NCBI RefSeq assembly: GCF_015291665.1
Contig: NZ_CP030049.1
Location: forward strand, 124,001-188,000
Direction of reading: 5' to 3'
DNA from: Bradyrhizobium sp. CCBAU 53338
GTDB taxonomy: Bacteria; Pseudomonadota; Alphaproteobacteria; Rhizobiales; Xanthobacteraceae
DNA length: 64,000 bases
Shown here: positions 27,994-36,771 of the stretch, piece after piece
Layout: each line of letters opens with the position of its first letter
Numbering within the stretch: the stretch's first letter is position 1
Notes under the pieces: model-generated
Databases searched by the model: none
Told to the model about the DNA's origin: nothing
What the model saw: only the letters and a program-made list of their open reading frames with translations
Translations under genes and position numbers: made by a program

Positions 27994-29403
27994 ATGGCAA
28001 ACAGCGAAACTCTGTTCGACAAGATCTGGCTGTCGCATGTTATCCGGGAGATTGAAGATGGCGTGTTTCTTCTTCATGTGGACCGGCACATGGTTCATGA
28101 ATGCACATCGGCTGCCGCCTTCGAGGGCTTGAAGCGTGCTGGCCGCAAGACCCGTAATCCCGAACTGACCTATGCTGTTGTCGATCACATCCTTTCCACG
28201 GCGAAAGGTCGTACGGGAGAGACGTTCGCTGGTGGTCGGGAATTCGTGCAGCTGTTACGTGAAAATTGTCAGGCTCATAAGATTGAACTCATTGATGTTG
28301 ACGATCCTCGGCAAGGCATTGTCCATGTAATCGCACCTGAGCTCGGCATCGTCTTGCCCGGCACAACACTGGTATGCGGCGACAGCCATACGGCAACGTG
28401 TGGAGGACTTGGTTGTTGGGCTTGGGGCATTGGCACCAGCGAGGTGGAGCATGTGCTCGCGACCCAGACAATCGTCCAGCGGCGGCCGAAACGCATGCGT
28501 ATCAATTTCGAAGGCAAGCTCAACCGAGGGGTATACGCCAAGGATCTCATTTTGAGATTGATTGGTCAGATCGGCGTTGCGGCGGGACGTGGCTACGCTG
28601 TGGAATATGCCGGCAGCGTCATACGGTCTTTGTCGATAGAAGAACGCCAAACCATCTGCAATATGTCGATCGAGTTCGGTGCGAGAGCTGGACTTATAGC
28701 TGCCGATGACGTCACATTCGAATATCTCCACGATCTGCCTTATTCGCCCAAGGGAGAAATGTGGGAACAGTCATTGGCTTACTGGCGTTCGCTCCCGACC
28801 GACCCAGAAGCGGTTTTCGATCGAGAGGTCGATGTTGATTGCACGAGCATCGGCCCGCAGGTCACCTGGGGGACGACCCCCGAGGATGTTGGCAGCGTCA
28901 GCGATCCGATTCCTGATCCCGCGGCGGTTAACGACCTTGCGCGTCGCGCCGCAATGGACCGTTCGCTGACTTATCTCGGTCTTGAGGCCGGTCAGTCTCT
29001 CGAAGGGCTCACCGTCGACGTGGCGTTTATCGGTTCATGCACCAACAGCCGCCTTTCCGATATAGAGGCTGCCGCCGAAGTCGTGCGGGGGCGCAAGGTC
29101 GCTTCGCATGTACGCGCGCTTGTGGTACCCGGCTCAGCGCAGGTTAAACATGCCGCTGAATCTCTGGGGCTCGACAAAGTCTTCCTGGAAGCTGGGTTTG
29201 AGTGGCGGGAGGCCGGATGTTCCATGTGCGTCGCCATCAATGATGACTTTGTAGGACCCGGTAAGCGTTGCATCTCTACGTCGAACCGCAATTTCGAGGG
29301 GCGCCAAGGCCAAAAGAGTCGCACCCACCTAGCCAGTCCCGCCTCGGTGGCCGCCGCTGCGATTGCCGGGGCGGTAACGGACGTCAGAAGGTACTTAACC
29401 TAG
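27994..29403 (+). CDS. Aconitase-family dehydratase large subunit (LeuC-like), copy 1
   Basis: A 469-residue LeuC-type protein with the [4Fe-4S] cysteines in FIGSCTNSRLSD and AGCSMCVAIN, and the substrate-region motifs LVCGDSHTATCGGLG and GTSEVEHVLATQT. This family includes isopropylmalate, citraconate/maleate and 2,3-dimethylmaleate hydratases. No leuB or leuA is nearby, whereas gentisate-pathway genes are, so a maleate or alkyl-maleate hydratase like HbzIJ or DmdAB is more likely than leucine synthesis. ATG 27994 begins the conserved region; a GTG at 27955 is an alternative. The small subunit starts 17 bases after its stop. A paralogue is at 40866. Confidence 0.9.
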   Translation: MANSETLFDKIWLSHVIREIEDGVFLLHVDRHMVHECTSAAAFEGLKRAGRKTRNPELTYAVVDHILSTAKGRTGETFAGGREFVQLLRENCQAHKIELIDVDDPRQGIVHVIAPELGIVLPGTTLVCGDSHTATCGGLGCWAWGIGTSEVEHVLATQTIVQRRPKRMRINFEGKLNRGVYAKDLILRLIGQIGVAAGRGYAVEYAGSVIRSLSIEERQTICNMSIEFGARAGLIAADDVTFEYLHDLPYSPKGEMWEQSLAYWRSLPTDPEAVFDREVDVDCTSIGPQVTWGTTPEDVGSVSDPIPDPAAVNDLARRAAMDRSLTYLGLEAGQSLEGLTVDVAFIGSCTNSRLSDIEAAAEVVRGRKVASHVRALVVPGSAQVKHAAESLGLDKVFLEAGFEWREAGCSMCVAINDDFVGPGKRCISTSNRNFEGRQGQKSRTHLASPASVAAAAIAGAVTDVRRYLT

Positions 29404-29420
29404 GCCGCCGGAGAATTCGT

Positions 29421-30053
29421 ATGGAGAAATACACACGTGTCGAGGGTGTCGCGGCCAGTTTCCCGCGCCCTAACATCGATACAGACGCGATCATTTCGGT
29501 CGCTTGGCAACGCAGCTTGAAGAGCAATCCGGGGGAAGGCCTGTTTGCGATCTGGCGGTATGATCTGCAAGGCCAAGAGGTGCCGGACTTTATCTTGAAC
29601 CGCGCCCCCTTTCGCAAGAGCAAAGTTATTGTTGCGGGAGCCAATTTTGGTTGTGGCAGCTCCCGCGAGTTCGCGGTTTGGGCCCTGGTACGGTTCGGTA
29701 TTCGCTGCGTGATTGCACCCACCTTTGGCGACATTTTTTACGAAAACTCGTTCAAGAACGGGCTGCTACTCGTCACGTTACCGCAGGCAGAGGTTGATGA
29801 GATCCATCACCACCTGGCGACCACGAACGATCCGACGATGTCGGTGGATCTCGAAAGCTGCACCATCGAATTACCGAACGACAGGACAATCGCTTTTAAC
29901 ATTCCAACTGCCCGTCGCGCAACGCTGCTAGAGGGCCTCGACGAGATTGGTCAAACGCTAAGATTCGTCGCCGACATTGAGGACTTCCAGCAGAAGAGCC
30001 GAGCGTGCCAGCCCTGGTTATACGCGCGACCTGAACCTCGGCATTCTCCCTGA
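29421..30053 (+). CDS. Aconitase-family dehydratase small subunit (LeuD-like), copy 1
   Basis: A 210-residue LeuD-type swivel subunit: [33 protein letters not shown] and the conserved glycine/cysteine loop [20 protein letters not shown], then AIIAPTFGDIFYENSFKNG-like residues (IAPTFGDIFYENSFKNG). It pairs with the LeuC-like protein just upstream to hydrate a C=C of a dicarboxylic acid. GGAG eight bases before ATG 29421 sets the start. Together with the upstream dioxygenase and FAH genes it would convert maleate or a substituted maleate to the malate. Confidence 0.9.
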   Translation: MEKYTRVEGVAASFPRPNIDTDAIISVAWQRSLKSNPGEGLFAIWRYDLQGQEVPDFILNRAPFRKSKVIVAGANFGCGSSREFAVWALVRFGIRCVIAPTFGDIFYENSFKNGLLLVTLPQAEVDEIHHHLATTNDPTMSVDLESCTIELPNDRTIAFNIPTARRATLLEGLDEIGQTLRFVADIEDFQQKSRACQPWLYARPEPRHSP

Positions 30054-30091
30054 GTGGGGCCGACGAACCAGAGTTGCGCGGTTAGGCGAAT

Positions 30092-30916
30092 CTAAAGCGT
30101 TTTTGTCAGACCTGCATCCGCATCGATAGCAGCCCCTTGCAGGAGACGACCGCGATCTGACAAGACAAATCTAACCAGCGCCGCGATATCCTCAGGCTCG
30201 CCGATTCGCGCAATGCGCAACTCGCGGCTGAGCTGATATTCCATTTCGGCAGGGTCGATGCGTCGTTCGCGGCTCTCCAGCGTCAGGCGCTTTGTCAATC
30301 TGTCTGTCCTCACCAAGCCGGGATTGATACAATTGACCCTCACGCCGTCCCTAATGCCAAGCTCGGCGAGGAATTTGCTGAAACTATTGAGTGCGGCATT
30401 CACTGGCGAACCGATAGCGAAATAGATGTCGGGTGTTCGGCCGCCTGCACCGGCGATATTCACGACGGATCCACTCGTCTGAACAAGTGTAGGCCAGGCC
30501 GCCCGACAGAGGCGCATTGCACCAAAGAATTTTAGGCCGAAACCATCCTCCCAATCACTATCGGGCAGCTCCAGGAAGTGCCCCCGCGTGGTCGCACCGG
30601 CGTTGTTGACAAGAATATCAATCTTCTGAAAAGCGGCCAAGGCCCGGTCGATCGTCCAGGAAACGGTTTCCACGTTTCGCAGGTCGCCAGCAACGACCTC
30701 TACCCTTGTTCCAAATGATCGTGCGCGTTCGGCAACGCTGTTGAGCATGGCCTCATCCCGGGCGACGATAACGGAATCGACGCCTGCTTGCGCGAGCTCG
30801 AGCGCAATGGCAGCACCGATGCCTCGGCTTGCGCCCGTTACGATCGCAACCTTGCCCCGGAGGGACGCATCTTCGCCTCCCGCCAGGCGAGGCTCCTGTT
30901 TGGTGTGTCCTGTCAT
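30092..30916 (-). CDS. SDR-family protein with degenerate active site
   Basis: A 274-residue short-chain dehydrogenase-like protein. The cofactor loop VTGASRGIGAAIALELAQA and the NNAG motif ILVNNAGATTRG are intact. The catalytic region reads VVNIAGAGGRTPDIYFAIG then SPVNAALNSFSKFLAEL: the Ser is Ala and the Lys four residues after Tyr is missing. ATG 30916 has GGAG upstream and begins at the conserved core; 31180 would add 88 unconserved residues. It is convergent with the LeuD-like gene. A role other than classical dehydrogenation, or altered chemistry, is possible. Confidence 0.8.
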   Translation of the reverse strand: MTGHTKQEPRLAGGEDASLRGKVAIVTGASRGIGAAIALELAQAGVDSVIVARDEAMLNSVAERARSFGTRVEVVAGDLRNVETVSWTIDRALAAFQKIDILVNNAGATTRGHFLELPDSDWEDGFGLKFFGAMRLCRAAWPTLVQTSGSVVNIAGAGGRTPDIYFAIGSPVNAALNSFSKFLAELGIRDGVRVNCINPGLVRTDRLTKRLTLESRERRIDPAEMEYQLSRELRIARIGEPEDIAALVRFVLSDRGRLLQGAAIDADAGLTKTL

Positions 30917-31345
30917 CGTGGAAGTCTCCGTGTCTGGTCGATTGAATGGGATTGTTGACAGAACCGGCCACACGCATCGGGACGCAACATTAGTCTGAGC
31001 TGCCCAGATGTGTGCCTTGCGAGCTCGGTTGAGTAAAAGGCCAGGCTCGACCGGCCTTGGCGCCTGTCGAGATCTACTCCATGTCGTCACGTCGGACACT
31101 GACCCAGCGAACCAAGAGACCACGCGCTTGGCTGAGTGCACTATGGCATGGCGCACCCTTTGGCTAGCTAAGGTGGCCACTCGTCATGCGACCTCGTCCA
31201 TGAAAGAAGAGTGCGACGTTCTCCTCTGGCTTGAGCAGTACTAGCCCTGAGGCCCGCCGTGTCGCCACAGGATTTTGCGCGAGTACAGGGTTTTAGGCGC
31301 TGATCCGCTAGCAAGAAATTGCAATGCTATCGGGGCAGCCCATCG

Positions 31346-31361
31346 TGCAATTTTCTCCTAG
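31346..31361 (+). promoter_or_regulatory. TGCAA-N7-CTAG motif, copy 3
   Basis: TGCAATTTTCTCCTAG, 149 bases before the lyase gene. Just before it, GAAATTGCAAT (31315-31325) is half of the palindrome seen in full at 40745-40758. The surrounding gap 30917-31510 has no supported gene. Confidence 0.55.
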
Positions 31362-31510
31362 TGATGCCGGCGCCTGTCGGTTGATAGTACACGTGCTTTA
31401 TGAAACGTGCTGAGTCCAACGATGGTCTTCTGCACTGGAGCGACCTTCACTAACCGCTTTCACGGTTGTCGGACTCGCGTCGTTGCCGTACTCGCATCAT
31501 TGGGTGTCTT

Positions 31511-32413
31511 TTGAAAGCTCGTATTCCTCTGCGCAAGGTCATGGAAGCCGGACGACCGCTCGTCCTTCCGGTTGCTCAAGATGCTTTTGCCGCCCGGCTG
31601 ATAGGGCGGGCTGGGTTCAAAGCGTTTGCAATTGGTGGGTCGGCAATGCTTGCTGCCCGTTACGGGTTGCCGGACCTAGGCATTGCGGCGCTTGGCGAGA
31701 TGGTCGCCGGTATTCAGGATATTGCGGCGGCCTCCGATCTACCCTTCATCACCGATGGCGATGACGGCTACGGTGACATCAAGAGCGTTGTTCGCATGAT
31801 CCGCGCGTACGAGGCGCTTGGTGTTGGCGCCGTGATCCTGGAGGACCAGGCTCGCCCGAGCAAGCAACCCGGCGATAATCCTGCTCCTGCTGTTGTCGCG
31901 ATGGCAGAATTCGAAACAAAGCTTCGGGCAGCTGTTGATGCCCGCAGTTCAGGCGACATGTTGATTATCGCCCGCACGGACTCCTTAACAACGCTTGGCC
32001 TAGATGGCGCCCTAAAGCGAGCGGAGCGCAGCTTAGCCGCGGGCGCGGATGGTGTATTTATTCCAGGATTGAAAGCACATGACGATCTCGTGACGGTTGG
32101 GAGTGCCTTCCGGGGGAAACACCAGCTGCTTGCCCTAACTGAAGATGGGAAAGCGCAACTGCCGCGGGCACAAGATCTCTTTGTGATGGGCTACGATCTT
32201 ATCGCTTATCCGAGTTATTTGATGCTGCGGACCACAGAAGCGATGGCGAGCGCGCTCGCAGGGTTGTTGTTGTCCACGGCCGACGGGTCCCCTCTCCCGG
32301 CACTGGCCGATTTTCCGGCGGCTCGCGCGGCCTTTGCTGAGGCGGTCGGACTTCGAGACTGGCAGGCGCTCGACAAAGTTGCCCGGTCCCAGGCCTCTGC
32401 GCCCGCCACGTAA
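31511..32413 (+). CDS. Isocitrate lyase / PEP mutase-family lyase
   Basis: About 300 residues in the PEP-mutase/ICL barrel fold. The core is EAGRPLVLPVAQDAFAARLI, then FAIGGSAMLAARYGLPDLGI, the metal-binding loop FITDGDDGYGDIKSVVRM, VILEDQARPSKQPGD and IIARTDSLTTLGLDGAL. The catalytic Cys of isocitrate lyases (KxCGH) is replaced by KQPG, as in several related C-C lyases and decarboxylases. Related enzymes cleave 2-methylisocitrate, 2,3-dimethylmalate or oxaloacetate. Beside two dehydratase pairs, cleavage of a substituted malate to pyruvate plus a short acid is an attractive role. The start is uncertain: TTG 31511 or TTG 31466 are both possible. Confidence 0.8.
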   Translation: MKARIPLRKVMEAGRPLVLPVAQDAFAARLIGRAGFKAFAIGGSAMLAARYGLPDLGIAALGEMVAGIQDIAAASDLPFITDGDDGYGDIKSVVRMIRAYEALGVGAVILEDQARPSKQPGDNPAPAVVAMAEFETKLRAAVDARSSGDMLIIARTDSLTTLGLDGALKRAERSLAAGADGVFIPGLKAHDDLVTVGSAFRGKHQLLALTEDGKAQLPRAQDLFVMGYDLIAYPSYLMLRTTEAMASALAGLLLSTADGSPLPALADFPAARAAFAEAVGLRDWQALDKVARSQASAPAT

Positions 32414-32485
32414 CTCGTCCGCGGTTCCGCATTTTCGGACTGCTGCGATGGAAATCTCGGTGCTAGAGCAAGCAAGGATAGTTTA

Positions 32486-33265
32486 GTGCAGATTTCGCTG
32501 AAAAGCCGAACCGCAATCGTAACGGGCGGAAGCCGAGGCATTGGCCGAGCGATAGCTCTGGCGTTCGCCGAGGCCGGCGCTTCTGTTGCAATTCTCGCCC
32601 GAGATAAACAACAAGTGAGTGATACCGCCGACCAGATAAGTAGCACAACCGGTCAGCGCGTGATTGGAATCTCATGTGATCTCGGAAACAAATTGCAGAT
32701 TGACCAGGCCTGGTCGAGGCTCTCCCCCGACTTCAGTCATGTTGACGTCCTCGTTAACAACGCAGGCAACGCTGCCCACGAGCCAATATCGGGAGTTGAG
32801 TGGGACGCACTCCAGTCCGATTTCATGCTGAAAGTCGGAGGGGCACTTTACTTAACTCAGCGTTGCCTCTCTGGAATGCGAGCAAGACGCTGGGGACGAG
32901 TTGTCAATATTCTCAGCATTGCGGCAAAGGCCGGTACCGGCGCCGCTCCGTCGGCGCTGAGCCGGGCGGCCGGCCTATCCATGACGAAGCTGCTGGCTAA
33001 CGAATGCGCGCCGGATAACGTCCTTATCAACGCCATCTGCCTTGGATCGATCGAAACCGACCAGTGGAAACGAATGCACCGGTCCACCGCACCGCAAGCG
33101 AGCTACGAAGACTTCGTTTTGCAGAAAGGAAAGAGCGTGCGTCTCGGTCGGCTTGGAACTGTGACCGAGGTTGCGAATGTGGCCTGCTTTCTAGCCTCGG
33201 ACCTAGCCTCGTTCGTAACGGGAACAGCCATTAATGTCGATGGAGGCAATTGTCCCGTACCGTAA
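32486..33265 (+). CDS. SDR-family protein lacking the YxxxK pair
   Basis: A 259-residue SDR with an intact N-terminus (IVTGGSRGIGRAIALAFAEA, VLVNNAGN) but with LSIAAKAGTGAAPSALSRAA where SxxxYxxxK should be: Tyr is Leu-aligned and Lys is absent. The following LTKLLANE-like helix and a DQWKRMHRS insert resemble a recognisable SDR branch without the usual active site. The C-terminus VTGTAINVDGGNCPVP is normal. GTG 32486 has AAGGA seven bases before it. It starts 73 bases after the lyase gene and is likely co-transcribed. Confidence 0.8.
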   Translation: MQISLKSRTAIVTGGSRGIGRAIALAFAEAGASVAILARDKQQVSDTADQISSTTGQRVIGISCDLGNKLQIDQAWSRLSPDFSHVDVLVNNAGNAAHEPISGVEWDALQSDFMLKVGGALYLTQRCLSGMRARRWGRVVNILSIAAKAGTGAAPSALSRAAGLSMTKLLANECAPDNVLINAICLGSIETDQWKRMHRSTAPQASYEDFVLQKGKSVRLGRLGTVTEVANVACFLASDLASFVTGTAINVDGGNCPVP

Positions 33266-33302
33266 CCTCGGCACTGGTATCGTTGCCGGTAGGTATGTAA
33301 TC

Positions 33303-33319
33303 GGAGGTCGTCTACCTCC
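33303..33319. terminator. Small hairpin between convergent genes
   Basis: GGAGGT-CGTCT-ACCTCC, a 6-bp stem directly before the LivF stop codon and after the SDR gene, in the 54-base gap between convergent genes. No T-run follows on either strand, so terminator function is tentative. Confidence 0.3.
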
Positions 33320-34027
33320 CTAGCTGATGCCAACGAGGCTCGATAGAACGGACTTATTGCCCGCCAGATCGTTGCTTTTGCCGTTCCAAACCACTTGGCC
33401 TCGATCCAGAATTAGGGCCTGGACCGTTAGTGACAGCGCTAGATCAACATGGTGTTCTACGAGGATAAACGTCATATCGCTTTCTTTTCTGATGCGTTTG
33501 AGCGCTTCCACAAGCTGGTCAACAATGACCGGAGCCAATCCTTCGAACGGCTCGTCGAGAATAAGCAAAGCGGGATTGCTGACGAGCGCTCGGCCGACAG
33601 CCAGCATCTGCTGCTCTCCACCCGACAAATGATTTCCGAAGTTCTGCCGTCGCTCAGCAAGCCGGGGGAATAGCTCAAACACGGATTCAATGTTCCACTT
33701 TCCCCGATCAACCCTTGCAACGGAAAGGTTTTCCTCTACCGTCAGGGAAGGAAAGATCTCTCGTTCCTGAGGCACGTAACCGAGGCCCAGGCGAGCCCGC
33801 TCGTAGGTATCGATGCCTCCGATCTCGCCGCCGTCAAATGTGATCTTGCCGGAGGCCATTTGCGTTAGGCCCATAATGGTCGCAAGCAGGGACGTCTTGC
33901 CGACACCATTGCGTCCCAACACGGCCAATGACGACCCTCTCGGGAGCGAAAGAGCCACGTTTTCAATAGCCGCGGCGCCATAGCCATATCCTGCGGTGAC
34001 AGCTTCCAGTCTCAGCAAATCAGTCAT
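33320..34027 (-). CDS. Branched-chain/aromatic acid ABC importer ATPase (LivF type)
   Basis: A 235-residue ABC ATPase: Walker A LGRNGVGKTSLLATI, the signature HLSGGEQQMLAVGRAL, Walker B PALLILDEPFEG and the H-loop VEHHVDLAL. The short size and the motif KITFDGGEIGG-type loop fit LivF, the second ATPase of hydrophobic amino acid/amide importers. ATG 34027 lies inside the end of the LivG gene (8-base overlap). It is the last gene of the operon K-H-M-G-F on the minus strand. Given its neighbours, an aromatic or dicarboxylic acid is a likelier cargo than amino acids. Confidence 0.92.
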   Translation of the reverse strand: MTDLLRLEAVTAGYGYGAAAIENVALSLPRGSSLAVLGRNGVGKTSLLATIMGLTQMASGKITFDGGEIGGIDTYERARLGLGYVPQEREIFPSLTVEENLSVARVDRGKWNIESVFELFPRLAERRQNFGNHLSGGEQQMLAVGRALVSNPALLILDEPFEGLAPVIVDQLVEALKRIRKESDMTFILVEHHVDLALSLTVQALILDRGQVVWNGKSNDLAGNKSVLSSLVGIS

Positions 34028-34775
34028 TGCGCGCCTGTCCGAGGTAAACCTCTCGTACCTTAGCATCTGCTCGAATCTCGGACGGGGTTCCCTGCGTCAG
34101 CACGCTTCCCTCTGCCAACACCGTGATACGGTCAGCGAAACCAAAAACGATCTGCATGTCGTGCTCGATGACGATGACTGCGAGGTCGGCGGGCAACCGC
34201 CGCAGCAATTCCGAAAGTTTTCCGCTGTCTTCTTTCGGCAAGCCAGCAGCAGGTTCGTCGAGAATGAGCACCTTTGGCTTGAGAGCCAGCGCCAGCGCGA
34301 GCTCAACGAGCCGCCGTTGACCATATGCGAGATTGGAAATCAATTGGCATGCCGAACCACTGAGGTTAAAAACGTCTAGGAGCCGCTCGAGTTCGATCAG
34401 AACCTGCTTGCGCCTATTGAGCGCGCCCCACAGTTTTGCGTCGATATGCATATTTGCAACGACCGCGAGGGCAATATTTTCGACCACCGTCATGGACGGG
34501 AATAGCGAGTTTATTTGAAACGTTCGCGCGAGCCCCAGAGAGACTCGGCGTTGCGGCGAATACCGTGTGATGTCACGTCCTTCAAGTCGGATCGACCCAG
34601 AGGATGGAGCCAACGCTCCCGTGATGAGATTTACAAGGGTGGTCTTTCCTGCGCCATTCGGACCAATCAGAGCGTGTCTTGCACCAATCTCAAGGCGGAA
34701 GTTGATATTACGCGTGACGGCGAGAGCACCGAAGCTTTTGTGCAGACCGACGATTTCGAGGACCGTATCATTCAT
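34020..34775 (-). CDS. ABC importer ATPase (LivG type)
   Basis: A 251-residue ATPase: MNDTVLEIVGLHKSFGALAV, Walker A IGPNGAGKTTLVNLITG, the LivG-type signature ISNLAYGQRRLVELALAL, Walker B PKVLILDEPAAGL and VIVIEHDMQIVFG. LivG members have a modified signature motif (YGQRR for SGGQQ), seen here. Its ATG overlaps the LivM stop by four bases, and it overlaps LivF at the other end, so the ATPases are translationally coupled. Confidence 0.93.
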   Translation of the reverse strand: MNDTVLEIVGLHKSFGALAVTRNINFRLEIGARHALIGPNGAGKTTLVNLITGALAPSSGSIRLEGRDITRYSPQRRVSLGLARTFQINSLFPSMTVVENIALAVVANMHIDAKLWGALNRRKQVLIELERLLDVFNLSGSACQLISNLAYGQRRLVELALALALKPKVLILDEPAAGLPKEDSGKLSELLRRLPADLAVIVIEHDMQIVFGFADRITVLAEGSVLTQGTPSEIRADAKVREVYLGQARND

Positions 34776-35791
34776 GGTTTCCGCCTGCGATCGAGGAGAT
34801 AGCCACCCATACGATCAATCCAGGGACCAACGCCTTGAGGTGTAAACCTGACGGCGAGAATGAGGAGTCCACCCAGCATAAACAACCAATTGAAGGGGTC
34901 TATCGCCGCGGCCCGATCAGAAAAAATGACGAAAATAATGCCCCCAATGAATGCGCCGGTCAGGCGCCCCATCCCGCCGATTAGCAACATGATGAGGACG
35001 TTTCCGGATAGCAGGAATGAGAGTGAGTCGGTTGCGACAAGCCCGGTGACTTGTGCGGAAATTGCACCGGCCACACCCGCTATTGCTGCCGAAATCGAAT
35101 AGATGAGAAGCAACCGTGCGGCGACCGGTACGCCTAGCATGCGCATGCGTTGGTCGTTGTCGCGTATCCCACGCAGAACATATCCAAATGGCGAGTTTAC
35201 CAAGATCCGGGCAAGGGCAAACACGAAGGCCAGCACGCAAAGCGAATAGAGATAGGCAGTATGGCCATAGAGGTCGAACGAGTAACGTCCCAAGATGGGT
35301 GCGACCTGATACCCCGCAAGGCCATCATCTCCGCCCGTTACTGATTTCCAGGTTGTCGCAACTTGGAGGACGACGGCACCAATGGCGATCGTGAGGATGA
35401 CTTGAGTCAAGCCGCGAACACGAAGAACCAGCAAACCCGTGACGAAGCCGAACGCGCCGGCAGCTAGCCCTCCTACCACAAGGCCGGTCAAGGGTTCAGA
35501 TAAAACATTGAGCGCAAAAAGGGCGGCGGCGTAGGCTCCGATACCAAAAAAGACGGCATGACCTAAACTTTCGATTCCAGAGTAACCGATGGCGAGATCG
35601 AGCGACAGAGCCAAGATGATCATGATGATGACTTGGGTGCCGAGCTGGTGATAGGCGCCCAAGAAGAAATAAGCGAAAATTGCAAGCGCCCACACCAGCG
35701 CATCGCTAAGTCCCAAGCGGTGGGATCCAAAGGACGCGGCGATGTCCCGTTTAGGTGTGTCCTTTGAGGGAGTTACCTTAAGCACGGCCAT
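34772..35791 (-). CDS. ABC importer permease (LivM type)
   Basis: A 339-residue inner-membrane permease with about 9-10 hydrophobic segments. The LivM signature SGIESLGHAVFFGIGAYAAA is followed by FVTGLLVLRVRGLTQVILTI and the cytoplasmic coupling loop FGYVLRGIRDNDQRMRMLGV, then GGMGRLTGAFIGGIIFVIF. ATG 35791 is chosen because it starts the conserved part; it overlaps the end of the LivH gene by 14 bases. Operates with LivH as the membrane pore. Confidence 0.92.
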   Translation of the reverse strand: MAVLKVTPSKDTPKRDIAASFGSHRLGLSDALVWALAIFAYFFLGAYHQLGTQVIIMIILALSLDLAIGYSGIESLGHAVFFGIGAYAAALFALNVLSEPLTGLVVGGLAAGAFGFVTGLLVLRVRGLTQVILTIAIGAVVLQVATTWKSVTGGDDGLAGYQVAPILGRYSFDLYGHTAYLYSLCVLAFVFALARILVNSPFGYVLRGIRDNDQRMRMLGVPVAARLLLIYSISAAIAGVAGAISAQVTGLVATDSLSFLLSGNVLIMLLIGGMGRLTGAFIGGIIFVIFSDRAAAIDPFNWLFMLGGLLILAVRFTPQGVGPWIDRMGGYLLDRRRKP

Positions 35792-36662
35792 AAAGCCCAA
35801 AAGGTCGAATGGACAGAATGAGGGCCAGAAGAATGTAGATGCCGAAAGCGCCGGCCGCCGGAAAGAGATAGCGAAAATAGGTATCGAAGATGCTATAGCC
35901 GAGCGCGGCGATAAGCGATCCTTTGAGACTGCCAAAGCCGCCAACCGCAACGACGATCAAAACCATGACCATATAGTTCGTGGCATAGTATGGCTGCAGC
36001 GGCAGCATCTGCGTTCCAAGTACGCCGGCTATGGCCGCTAACGCGCACCCAGCAACGAAGGTCTGAGCGAACACCCGCCGCACATTGATCCCGACACAGC
36101 GAGCCATGCGCGGATTATCGACGGAGGCGCGCAAGCGGGCGCCAAAATCGGTCTGTTCGATGACGTACCAAATCAGGCCTGCGATTGTCAGGCTGACGAT
36201 TGAAAGAAAGCTACGGTAAGCAGAAATCGATATCTCTTCAAAATGCCATGCTCCCGCCAGGAATTCAGGCGTTGGTAATGTATGCGTCAGCGAGCCATAA
36301 CCGGCGTTGATCGAGGCGATCATTATGAATGTGAGGCCAATTGTCATCAGGATTTGACCGAGAGCACTCGTCTCATAGATCCATCGATATACGGTCCGTT
36401 CAAGAATGGCCCCGAGTATCGCCGTGATTGCAACAGCAATCGGAAGCGCGGCGAGCAAACCCAGGCCAAAATGATTGACGAGCGAGAGTGCAGTGTAACC
36501 GCCGATCATGGCGAAACCACAATGTGCAATGTTTAGAAGACGCATCACGCCGAGCGTGATCGTCAGGCCAGAGGAGATCAGAAAGAGGATCATCCCGAAG
36601 GACAGGCCGTCGATCAAAAGCGATATACCCGTCGTCCAGTAGCTATTCACTTGATCCCTCAA
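35778..36662 (-). CDS. ABC importer permease (LivH type)
   Basis: A 294-residue permease: LIDGLSFGMILFLISSGLTI, the family signature MRLLNIAHCGFAMIGGYTAL, and the coupling loop TDFGARLRASVDNPRMARCV with MVMVLIVVAVGGFGSLKGSL, all standard for LivH. Eight or so membrane spans. It follows the binding protein gene by about 110 bases from the restored stop (228 from the shortened one) and overlaps LivM. Confidence 0.93.
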   Translation of the reverse strand: MRDQVNSYWTTGISLLIDGLSFGMILFLISSGLTITLGVMRLLNIAHCGFAMIGGYTALSLVNHFGLGLLAALPIAVAITAILGAILERTVYRWIYETSALGQILMTIGLTFIMIASINAGYGSLTHTLPTPEFLAGAWHFEEISISAYRSFLSIVSLTIAGLIWYVIEQTDFGARLRASVDNPRMARCVGINVRRVFAQTFVAGCALAAIAGVLGTQMLPLQPYYATNYMVMVLIVVAVGGFGSLKGSLIAALGYSIFDTYFRYLFPAAGAFGIYILLALILSIRPFGLYGRA

Positions 36663-36771
36663 ACACCGCCTGCATCACAAGCATGCTGCCAATGGCCATT
36701 ACGTCCCGCCGCATTGGCCTGGAGTCATGCGGCCTGATTCTACTCCCCTATTTTCGCGCGCCTAAACGTCG

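Noticed and set aside
27994..30053. Assignment of the LeuCD-like pair to leucine biosynthesis
   Set aside because: No other leu genes are nearby and the neighbours belong to aromatic catabolism; two pairs occur in the block.
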